Position numbers and translations under genes: made by a program
Shown: positions 56,564-64,000 of the stretch, piece after piece
Layout: every line of letters begins with the position of its first letter
How positions within the stretch are numbered: position 1 is the stretch's first letter
Source of the DNA: Unio delphinus
Taxonomy: Eukaryota > Mollusca > Bivalvia > Unionida > Unionidae
Assembly (NCBI GenBank): GCA_029339505.1
Contig: JAQISU010000118.1
Span: forward strand, 4,818,501-4,882,500
Direction of reading: 5' to 3'
DNA: 64,000 nucleotides
The notes under the pieces: model-generated
What the model was told of the DNA's origin: nothing
What the model saw: the letters and a program-made list of their open reading frames with translations, nothing else
Databases searched by the model: none

Positions 56564-57223
56564 ATGGAGGAGTTCAAGAGATTATCGAAAATTAAGCCCT
56601 GGAAAAATACTAAATTCAATCTTGATAGGGAGTTCCAAAGATTATCGAAAATCAAACCTTGGAAAAATACTAAATTCAATCTTGATAGGGAGTTCCAAAG
56701 ATTATCGAAAATCAAACCTTGGAAAAATACTAAATTCAATCTTGATAGGGAGTTCCAAAGATTATCGAAAATTAAGCCTTGGAGAAATACTAAATTCAAT
56801 CTCGATAGAGTCTCTGATACACCAAAACGTCTAATCGGTGATAGAACTATACTCGGTAAAATCAGGGAGTGTTTTAATGAATTCTACCGAGACGGTGCAG
56901 CATACTGTTGGTCGACATTTCGAATTATTGATGAAGATTTCAATGTACCCATCATCGATGCTACTATGAACGATAAAAGAGCAGCTGAGATAATTTCACA
57001 CCTTGGTGAAATTGCAAAGCAATTTCCATCCAAAGGATTTCAAGCAAAGCAATTTTCATCCAAAGGTGGAAATCCAAAGGATTTCAAGCAAAGCAATTCC
57101 CAACAAAGCAATTCCAATCAGAAGTATTTTTTCAGAATAAAATTCATTATCGAAGTCGAAGGCAAATGGATTATTAGGGATAAATTTGAACCAATCCTCA
57201 AGGATAAAAAACTGTCATTGTAA
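56564..57223 (+). CDS. N-terminal part of replication polypeptide, with 20-aa repeats
   Basis: From the Met at 56,564 (MEEFKRL) this is 219 aa. Residues 1-82 are four near-perfect copies of a 20-aa repeat with the core RLSKIKPWKNTKFNLDR, encoded by 60-bp direct repeats (56,569-56,810). Then a globular part (LGKIRECFNEF...FRIIDEDFNVPI), a region of SKG, QSN repeats, and FFRIKFIIEVEGKWIIRDKF. The frame ends after a run of six A at about 57,202-57,207; open sequence continues in another frame into the polymerase-like gene, so the two may be one gene broken by a frameshift. The repeats are basic and could bind DNA. Confidence 0.55.
   Translation: MEEFKRLSKIKPWKNTKFNLDREFQRLSKIKPWKNTKFNLDREFQRLSKIKPWKNTKFNLDREFQRLSKIKPWRNTKFNLDRVSDTPKRLIGDRTILGKIRECFNEFYRDGAAYCWSTFRIIDEDFNVPIIDATMNDKRAAEIISHLGEIAKQFPSKGFQAKQFSSKGGNPKDFKQSNSQQSNSNQKYFFRIKFIIEVEGKWIIRDKFEPILKDKKLSL
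56569..56810 (+). repeat. Four 60-bp in-frame direct repeats
   Basis: Units of exactly 60 bp ('ttccaaagattatcgaaaat'-type) encode the 20-aa repeat. The second and third units are identical as far as I can see, the first and fourth differ by a few bases. In-frame and coding, so expansion is tolerated. Confidence 0.9.
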
Positions 57224-57297
57224 GTAAAGATTCCAAACCAGGAATTCTAACTGGAATTGACAAACCATACTACGAAAGATCCTATCCCGTAACAGCA

Positions 57298-58890
57298 ATG
57301 GTTTATGGGATATATCCGTTAAATGATAAACCCGATATTGCAAAACTAGCTCCTATGAAATATTCACCGTTGACTTCGTCAAGGCTCAATTGTGTAGCAA
57401 CACGGGTAATGGAACACTTCACAAATGCATCCCGAGGAAATAAACTAACTGATCTGCGACGTAGGAAAATAACCGAATGGGAACTGACAGTGAAACAGCA
57501 CGGTGCAAAAATTTCTGATATAGCTAAATTAGAAGCATCATTAAAATTCCCAATATCAGTAACAACAATAACCGGAGAAGTATTATACGAACCGAAATAT
57601 CAATCGCGAGGGGCTCCAATACAAATTATTGATCATAACGAACACGCGTGGACACCTGCAGTAACAATATTTCCACGAGATAGAACCGTGAGATATATCC
57701 CCCCGGAATTTTCCGGGGATGTTTTCTATGAAGAGAAATTATTTGATGATATTCATGCGTTGTGTAAAGATGATCCTGTGTCAGTGTGGTTACTTAGTAG
57801 TGCTGGTTCCGAATCAGGATTTGATCAATTTGTAAGACCAAATGGTGAATTATATCGCGTTGAAGAATTAGATAACAGAATGAGAAAAATCGCTAATGAT
57901 TTTTCACCGGAGAGTTCCCATGAAAAACTATTGACGGATAGTTTTACTATTCCATCAGTGGTAGCTCACTTCGCAAGAGAAAAAAACTCATGGCGTCCAA
58001 CACGAAGTGATTTTCTCGAGGACGTTAAATTGAGTTGCATCGAATTTGGTCATGGAGGACTGTGGAATACAAAATACCATCGTGACGGTATGATTTCAAT
58101 TGATATATCCGCGTGTTATCCTGGAAGATTTCTCGGGTATGGGGAATGCGCTGAATACTTCAAACGATTTGGACACCCCACGCATGAAATGACTCGTGTT
58201 GCGATTAATGGACCATTGCCTGATTTTGATTTAACCGGATTCGCTCGTGTGATATCATTTGAACTCGCTACAGGGTTACATCCGTGTAGTTATGTTTGGC
58301 TCGGTAGACACCTATCTGAAAAACACTGGATGCCAATAGTGCTATTGAGATATATGATTGATTGTGGCATGCTGATATCGTTGATTGTTTCCGAAGCTAT
58401 TATATGCTATCGAGCTCAGAAAGAAGTTTGGCTACCACAACCCGATCTAGATCGTATAATTAGCGAATTGCGAAAACTGTTTCCAGAAGAACAAATCATG
58501 GATTGGTCCAAACAGTTATTTGAAATTAAAAAAGAACAAGCAAAGGATTTTGGACGAAGAATAATCGGTAAATTTACCCAGGGTGGACGATACGACAACG
58601 CAAAATACTCTTCGCGGTTGATCATAGATGTCGCTGAATACGATTTTATTGTAGCGGATTTAATGAAACAGGGAAAACTTGTATCCCGTAAGGATGCTTT
58701 TCTATCCAATGGTGAGAAATTAGGTACGGTTGTTACCTACTGTGATGGATATAATTCCCAGTACACACATTTGAGAAGTTCAATGCTAGCCTATGCTTCT
58801 ATTAATCTATTTTCGATGATAAATAGATTTCCTAATACCGCGGTTAGAGTAGCCACTGATTCGATGTATATACACAATAAGTACAAATAA
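57298..58890 (+). CDS. Derived B-family DNA polymerase-like region
   Basis: 530 aa from the first ATG; open sequence extends upstream to about 57,208 without an ATG. Motif A-like MISIDISACYPGRF (Asp269, YPG 274-276), motif B-like AKDFGRRIIGKFTQ (about 415-428) and motif C-like RVATDSMYI (TDS 520-522) are in the family order. No exonuclease motifs and no protein-priming inserts are recognisable, so it differs strongly from the Polinton PolB. The TAA at 58,888-58,890 falls right after motif C, and the same frame resumes at once, leading into the helicase. The closest resemblance that I recall is to large polymerase-helicase proteins annotated in arbuscular-mycorrhizal fungi; that needs a search. 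Confidence 0.6.
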   Translation: MVYGIYPLNDKPDIAKLAPMKYSPLTSSRLNCVATRVMEHFTNASRGNKLTDLRRRKITEWELTVKQHGAKISDIAKLEASLKFPISVTTITGEVLYEPKYQSRGAPIQIIDHNEHAWTPAVTIFPRDRTVRYIPPEFSGDVFYEEKLFDDIHALCKDDPVSVWLLSSAGSESGFDQFVRPNGELYRVEELDNRMRKIANDFSPESSHEKLLTDSFTIPSVVAHFAREKNSWRPTRSDFLEDVKLSCIEFGHGGLWNTKYHRDGMISIDISACYPGRFLGYGECAEYFKRFGHPTHEMTRVAINGPLPDFDLTGFARVISFELATGLHPCSYVWLGRHLSEKHWMPIVLLRYMIDCGMLISLIVSEAIICYRAQKEVWLPQPDLDRIISELRKLFPEEQIMDWSKQLFEIKKEQAKDFGRRIIGKFTQGGRYDNAKYSSRLIIDVAEYDFIVADLMKQGKLVSRKDAFLSNGEKLGTVVTYCDGYNSQYTHLRSSMLAYASINLFSMINRFPNTAVRVATDSMYIHNKYK

Positions 58891-58950
58891 GCTGTAGCGG
58901 CATTCACAGATCCGGAGGAAGCGTGGGGGCGTTGGCGATTTAAAAAGGAG

Positions 58951-60171
58951 ATGCTACATGAGTATTGTGAATCCGCAGACGTTGCCATGGATGATAAATA
59001 TCTTTGTTGTAACCGTATTGAAATTCAATCAGAATTTTCTAATGCACCACCGGTATCTGATCCAATATGTAGATATAAGACAGTTTATTTAAACGGTTGT
59101 GGTGGGTCAGGAAAGACAACTCGTGCAATTGAATTATATCGTCGTGGAAACGCTAGCGTTTCTAACATGATTGTGCTAACACCGACTCACAGACTCGCCA
59201 GAGAGATGATACAACGAGGGGTAAATGCTTGCACTTATCACAGTTTTTTTCGATGGAAAGGTGACAAATGGACTCCTGAGCGTATGGGTGATAAATTCAT
59301 TCCTGAAATCATAATTTGGGATGAAATATGCACAGTGTCATTAGATGTATTAAAAACATTTCTTGAGTGGTTGTTAAACAAAAACACAAAAGTCGTCATG
59401 TGCGGGGATCACGGCCAACCACCACCATTTGTCGGTGCATCTCCACATGAATGGCTAAAGGGTTTTGTAGACTACTATGAAGAAATCACCACTGATTATA
59501 GATCACTTGATGAACGATTACGCGAGTTCAAAGCACTGATTGGATTACAACCGGATAAAATCCAATGCGAAATAGCACGTGAAATAATTTCAGAAACTCC
59601 CATGAATTATTTCTGGGAAACGTGGAGACCAAATGATTTGATAGTAGCAAGTAGAAAAATAGTCAGAGACACACTTCAGATGAAGTTATTTGAAACGCAT
59701 AAAGAAAAATTTGCAACACTTCCAGTACCGTTGTGTTATAGGCCTTCGGATACACGAAAGCAGAATATTGAAGTTGATATTCCAGGACAGAGTGAAAAAC
59801 AAATTCTCGTATTAAATGATATTGTGCTGGTTGATATCGGCGTCGTGGAAAATGCATTGCGTGCTAATAAATCCCCATGGACGCTAGGATACGCAGCAAC
59901 AATACACTCTTCACAGGGATTGACTATATCGAATACAATTGTTTGGATGGTGGATAATCACATCGAATGGTCGAATTTAGTCTATCTCGCAGTATCCAGA
60001 GTACGAAGAATAAATCAGCTTCGAAGAATTGTCCTCGATGATGAAATCATTGGTGATGATAATGACACAACAATAAGTGATATTGATGTTAGCATCATTA
60101 ATAAAAAACTCTCCGGTTACAAACAACAGGACAAAAAAAACAACGAGAATTTGATATTGATGCTAAATTAA
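58951..60171 (+). CDS. Superfamily 1 helicase region
   Basis: 406 aa from ATG 58,951; the frame is open from the TAA at 58,890, 60 bases earlier. Walker A LNGCGGSGKTTRA (about 47-59), Ia-like VLTPTHRLAREM, Walker B IIIWDEIC (Asp/Glu 124-125), motif III-like VVMCGDHGQPPP, a YRSL block and a C-terminal YAATIHSSQGLTISNTIVW with VYLAVSRVRR (motifs V and VI). This is Pif1/RecD-like SF1. It should unwind DNA for element replication. The frame ends at 60,171 after a run of eight A (60,133-60,140). Beyond that, another frame continues into an HNH domain. The same-frame link to the polymerase region suggests one polypeptide. Confidence 0.8.
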   Translation: MLHEYCESADVAMDDKYLCCNRIEIQSEFSNAPPVSDPICRYKTVYLNGCGGSGKTTRAIELYRRGNASVSNMIVLTPTHRLAREMIQRGVNACTYHSFFRWKGDKWTPERMGDKFIPEIIIWDEICTVSLDVLKTFLEWLLNKNTKVVMCGDHGQPPPFVGASPHEWLKGFVDYYEEITTDYRSLDERLREFKALIGLQPDKIQCEIAREIISETPMNYFWETWRPNDLIVASRKIVRDTLQMKLFETHKEKFATLPVPLCYRPSDTRKQNIEVDIPGQSEKQILVLNDIVLVDIGVVENALRANKSPWTLGYAATIHSSQGLTISNTIVWMVDNHIEWSNLVYLAVSRVRRINQLRRIVLDDEIIGDDNDTTISDIDVSIINKKLSGYKQQDKKNNENLILMLN

Positions 60172-60356
60172 TAATCACTTTGAAGAAACAACAGAATAAT
60201 CACTGCGCGAGTTGCAATTGTATAATGCGTTGGCAGTATTCGGATAAGGATCCTCGCCAATTCACCGTAGACAGAAAAAATAACAATCTCGGTCATGTCA
60301 GAAATAATGTGATGTTGACTTGTCTTGAGTGCAATAGACGCAAGGGTGCTAGTTAA
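60141..60356 (+). CDS. HNH domain, C-terminal to the helicase (no own start)
   Basis: A 71-residue open segment after the A8 run, in the frame next to the helicase frame and without a good ATG at its start. It has CASC and later QFTVDRKNNNLGHVRNN and TCLECNRRKG, the Cys-x2-Cys, DR and NN/CxxCN pattern of small HNH nucleases. The frames meet exactly at the homopolymer, so it may be the true C-terminus of the helicase polypeptide or a ribosomal-slippage extension. It overlaps the integrase end by 8 bases, tail to tail. Confidence 0.6.
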   Translation, partial: QREFDIDAKLIITLKKQQNNHCASCNCIMRWQYSDKDPRQFTVDRKNNNLGHVRNNVMLTCLECNRRKGAS

Positions 60357-61311
60357 GACCATGCGGTGGCAATTGAGTATCCTCGGGAATCACTTGTAGT
60401 TGTTGTCGAGTAAATCCTCGCTGAGGAGCAGTTGAATCCAGTTTATAGATTGCTGGTCTACCAGTTGATCGTGTTATACTAGATATCTTATGCGTAGTGA
60501 CGCTCCAAATAGGATCAGTAGCCCTTTTTCTACCCCCTTTAAGCTCTCCTGGTTCGTATAAGTACCTCACAATGACACTACTACCAAGAATTGGTTGGGA
60601 AACGCTAGCGTTTCTAGGGAAATCTTTTTGTGGTTGTACGGGTATTGACTTCTTTTTAATCGCGTTGATAGGTTTCATGTTGATTGTTCTAGTAATCTCG
60701 TTATTCAGTGCAGTAATCACAGCTGGTAACCTTTTGACCCATTCACGGGATCGCTTTTCTTGAATGAATTCTTTTGCGTATTGATATCCAAATAACCGCT
60801 CAGCAATCGTCCGATTAAATCGTTCGACAATGGCCTGATCGCGATGTAGCGCAGTATGCCCTCGTCGTATGGTGACATTATGATTTTTCATTGTAGATAG
60901 AACTGCACCCTGAAATTCCTTGCCAGGATCAACCTGCAATAGATTCGGCCAGTGCAGAGGACCTCGTCGATAAATCCTTTCAAATGCAGAAGCAACTTCA
61001 GTGGCTGATTTTGTTTTTAACGGTTCTGCTTCTTTGTATCGACTTGCAATATCAACTACGGTTAACGCGTATTTGTAACCACGATCATGTGGCAGAAATA
61101 ATATATCAGCCTGATGAACTTCATTAGGAGCAGTCACATCAAAATGCGAGAATTGAATTTGTTTAGGTGGTGGTAGATAAATTTGCCATAGTGCCTGTTT
61201 GGATAACCAATCCGCCGCTGTAGTTTTTTTCACTTTTGCAGCGCTAGCGAGTTTATGTACTGCTGATTTACCCCTCCAGTATCCTCTTTGGGAATAATAA
61301 ATTGATTCCAT
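60349..61311 (-). CDS. rve (retroviral-type) DDE integrase
   Basis: I choose Met 61,311 (MESIYYSQRGYWRG) over the first Met at 61,329, because it lies past the stop of the upstream gene. About 320 aa. N-terminal helical, probably DNA-binding, part to residue ~50. The core has Asp in VHQADILFLP, Asp in LQVDPGKEFQ and Glu in IVERFNRTIAERL, a DD35E-like spacing. A C-terminal part (SVIVRYLYEPGELKGGRKR, then AIYKLDS) is SH3- or chromo-like. It should cut and join the element ends and explains the 5-6 bp target duplication. No breaks seen. Confidence 0.9.
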   Translation of the reverse strand: MESIYYSQRGYWRGKSAVHKLASAAKVKKTTAADWLSKQALWQIYLPPPKQIQFSHFDVTAPNEVHQADILFLPHDRGYKYALTVVDIASRYKEAEPLKTKSATEVASAFERIYRRGPLHWPNLLQVDPGKEFQGAVLSTMKNHNVTIRRGHTALHRDQAIVERFNRTIAERLFGYQYAKEFIQEKRSREWVKRLPAVITALNNEITRTINMKPINAIKKKSIPVQPQKDFPRNASVSQPILGSSVIVRYLYEPGELKGGRKRATDPIWSVTTHKISSITRSTGRPAIYKLDSTAPQRGFTRQQLQVIPEDTQLPPHGLN

Positions 61312-61315
61312 ATTA

Positions 61316-61651
61316 TTAATTACCAGCACCCATCATCAATTTGCCTTTCATAGCTGATTTTACCAACCACGAAGCCAACTTTTCTTTAAAAGATTTATCA
61401 GGAATAGCATTTAACGCATGAATTAATTTCACATCCGCGAGATGCCTGTTTTGCAGATTGCTGCTTTTATATGCAACATCATGAGCATGACACGCCTTAT
61501 CAATAGCGTTTATCGGATACTCGCCGGATCGGGGTTGATTTTGATCATCAAGTCTGATATCTAATCGTGTTCCGGGACCACAGTAGCTATATCCTGGAAG
61601 GTGCTTTTCTCCGGGGTACTTTGCCCATGGGGTTCCAGGGAGCTTTGTCAA
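61316..61651 (-). CDS. Parvovirus-type phospholipase A2
   Basis: 111 aa. The calcium loop YCGPGT (residues 23-28), the catalytic CHAHDVAY (His57, Asp58) and a following ADVKLIHAL helix fit the short PLA2 domain of parvovirus capsid proteins, also found in some Polinton-like elements. It lacks long flanking regions, so it is a free-standing enzyme, perhaps virion-associated and used for membrane passage. N-terminal LPGTPWAKYPG is Pro/Gly-rich. Its ATG overlaps the stop of the upstream zinc-ribbon gene as ATGA, suggesting translational coupling. Confidence 0.85.
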   Translation of the reverse strand: MTKLPGTPWAKYPGEKHLPGYSYCGPGTRLDIRLDDQNQPRSGEYPINAIDKACHAHDVAYKSSNLQNRHLADVKLIHALNAIPDKSFKEKLASWLVKSAMKGKLMMGAGN

Positions 61652-61854
61652 TTTGTCTGCGATATCACCTCCTCGTTTTTTTTTAAAACATCTCCGGATT
61701 GTAAAATCTTTGATTTTGTAGAAATAAATCTAAACTTTTTTATACCACATGTTGCACATCTACCAGTTAGTGCTGATCTGTTATTTTTAGTTGTAACCGT
61801 CGTCACATCATTTGTGCTAGTACGCGTTTTACACTTCACACAATATAGATCCAT
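61648..61854 (-). CDS. Small zinc-ribbon protein
   Basis: 68 aa. YCVKCKTRT near the start and GRCATCGIKKFRFI at residues 31-44 give a four-Cys zinc ribbon with the pattern of small viral proteins of the DUF5679 kind. Role unknown, perhaps a transcription or packaging cofactor. It is divergent from the ATPase gene with only five bases between the two ATG codons, so both share one control region. Confidence 0.65.
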   Translation of the reverse strand: MDLYCVKCKTRTSTNDVTTVTTKNNRSALTGRCATCGIKKFRFISTKSKILQSGDVLKKNEEVISQTN

Positions 61855-61859
61855 AATTT

Positions 61860-62531
61860 ATGTATAGAGATATGAATATAATTGATTTTTCAGCGACTAA
61901 AATAAGAGAACCAGTTAAGCATCATGCAGCGCTACCAAACTCTATCCGGGCAATTATAATCGGGCCATCTGGATCCGGCAAGACTCAATTGTTGCTCAAT
62001 TTAATAATGAGATGGATGAAGTGGGATAAGTTGTATTTAATTGCCCCTAGCGTAGATGATCAACGATGTTATGAAGTGTTAAAAGATTTTAACGAGAATG
62101 CATCAGAAATTAAGGGTGAGAACGCCATTGATTTTATAACTGATATTGACGAGGCGCCATCCGTGGATGACCTTGATGGGAGTATTAACAATTTAGTCGT
62201 ATACGACGATGTGATGTTAGACAATCAAAAAAACCCAGCTAGAATATTTTCCCGGGGGCGTCACAAAAACACTGATGTGATATATGTCACTCAACGCTAC
62301 ACTCAGATTCCAAAAGTGATCAGAGATAACTGTAATATTCTTGCTGTGTTTAACGGCGTTGATACACATACGCTACGAAATATTTGGCAGACATGGTGTT
62401 CCGATATGGACTTCAATCAATTTAAAAATTTCTTTAGTCATGCTCAGTCAACCCCGCATGGATTTGTAACAATAAATTTACATGATCCTCGGACACGATA
62501 TCGTATCGGACTCGATCAAATATTTGGTTGA
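61860..62531 (+). CDS. FtsK/HerA-type genome-packaging ATPase
   Basis: 223 aa. Walker A GPSGSGKT (residues 35-42), Walker B NLVVYDDVM (Asp116/Asp117), then SRGRHKNTDVIYVTQRYTQIPKVIRDN, the sensor region typical of A32-like ATPases. It should pump element DNA into capsids. A second Met at residue 5 is possible. Intact. The stop lies 12 bases before the right terminal repeat. It is the outermost gene on this side. Confidence 0.92.
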   Translation: MYRDMNIIDFSATKIREPVKHHAALPNSIRAIIIGPSGSGKTQLLLNLIMRWMKWDKLYLIAPSVDDQRCYEVLKDFNENASEIKGENAIDFITDIDEAPSVDDLDGSINNLVVYDDVMLDNQKNPARIFSRGRHKNTDVIYVTQRYTQIPKVIRDNCNILAVFNGVDTHTLRNIWQTWCSDMDFNQFKNFFSHAQSTPHGFVTINLHDPRTRYRIGLDQIFG

Positions 62532-62543
62532 AATCATTTATTA

Positions 62544-62737
62544 TTTTTGTTAACCCAGTGATGAAATCACTAAGCAGCAGAGAGGGTGGATGACCACATC
62601 GTTGCGACCAAAATTGATTAAAAAATCGTAAAGTCTCCGTTTGCTAAATGGAGACTTATTTTTTTTGGTTAAAATAAGGTTTCGTAGGAAGCATTATTTT
62701 TGCTTGAAATCGTGGTCTGTTCACCCTCTCTGCTGCT
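62544..62737 (-). repeat. Right terminal inverted repeat
   Basis: Inverse of the left repeat. Its 164-bp outer block runs from AGCAGCAGAGAGGGTG (62,574-62,589) to CACCCTCTCTGCTGCT (62,722-62,737). The internal pair AAGTCTCC/GGAGACTT (62,632-62,658) is perfect here, with an 11-base loop close to the block's centre. Confidence 0.95.
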
Positions 62738-62772
62738 AAGGCCAACCCAAACTGGTTATGTAAGGCCAACCC
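62738..62772. repeat. Target site of the Polinton, right flank
   Basis: Starts AAGGCC and continues with one more unit of the 24-bp tandem repeat seen left of the element, then 'aacccgaag' where the repeat ends. Confidence 0.75.

Positions 62773-64000
<1,228 letters not shown>

Larger units (their letters stand above)
45896..62737. mobile_element. Polinton/Maverick-like element, 16.8 kb
   Basis: Bounded by near-identical terminal inverted repeats starting AGCAGCAGAGAGGGTG and flanked by a 5-6 bp duplication. It encodes an rve integrase, FtsK/HerA-type packaging ATPase, adenain-type protease, double-jelly-roll major capsid protein and pVI/pX-like proteins, which is the diagnostic Polinton gene set and means it could form virions in principle. 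Unlike canonical Polintons, its replication gene is a PolB-like region joined to an SF1 helicase and an HNH domain. It also carries a PLA2, a NUMOD-HNH gene and two zinc proteins. Coding density is high, stop codons lying within 15 bases of the inner TIR ends. Near identity of the TIRs suggests recent insertion, but four reading-frame breaks are present. Confidence 0.93.

Noticed and set aside
60497..60763. 88-aa plus-strand hydrophobic ORF
   Set aside because: Antisense shadow of the integrase C-terminal part.

Overview
The window looks like metazoan, probably molluscan (lophotrochozoan) genomic DNA. It is AT-rich and gene-poor and full of microsatellites and tRNA-headed SINE-like pieces. 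It carries LINEs with an RNase H domain, a spliced host gene and Polinton/Maverick-type virus-like elements. The assignment to molluscs is inference from repeat style; no diagnostic host gene or rRNA was seen.

Layout. 1-1.3 kb: decayed SGNH-hydrolase-like reading frame. 1.87-8.14 kb: about 105 copies of a 60-bp satellite that look identical. 8.1-9.1 kb: SINE-like piece and tetranucleotide repeats. 9.6-15.95 kb: a probable four-exon host gene (minus strand) for a small secreted Cys-rich protein, with a 42-bp minisatellite, SINE and dinucleotide tracts in its introns. 16.7-17.6 kb: AAT repeats and a 35-bp minisatellite. 19.2-28.06 kb: I/Nimb-like LINEs (minus strand), one near full length between arms of a related copy. 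28.8-29.2 kb: a small exon-like ORF. 29.6-38.7 kb: an old, heavily frameshifted Polinton with canonical PolB and virion-type genes. 39-45.9 kb: mostly simple repeats and unassignable DNA.

The main object is 45,896-62,737, a 16.8-kb Polinton-like element with near-identical ~195-bp terminal inverted repeats and a 5-6 bp target duplication inside a 24-bp tandem repeat. The minus-strand left half is a virion module: spike-like protein, membrane protein, repeat proteins, adenain-type protease, pVI/pX-like minor proteins, double-jelly-roll major capsid protein and a conserved 350-aa protein. The right half is a replication, integration and packaging module: NUMOD-HNH endonuclease, zinc-finger protein, a derived B-family polymerase-like region leading into an SF1 helicase and an HNH domain, an rve integrase, a parvovirus-type PLA2, a zinc ribbon and an FtsK/HerA-type packaging ATPase.

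Several features make this element unusual. Its replication polypeptide is not the canonical Polinton polymerase seen in the older neighbour at 35-39 kb. Each terminal repeat is itself bounded by inverted repeats. A CAC-W-ATTGAAAA-type motif sits 17-22 bases before the ATG of five virion genes (candidate late promoter). The 8-mer CGCTAGCG recurs at five places. Four reading-frame breaks (two in-frame stops, two frameshifts at A-runs) interrupt the capsid and replication genes. They may be real decay or sequencing error, and this decides whether the element is intact.
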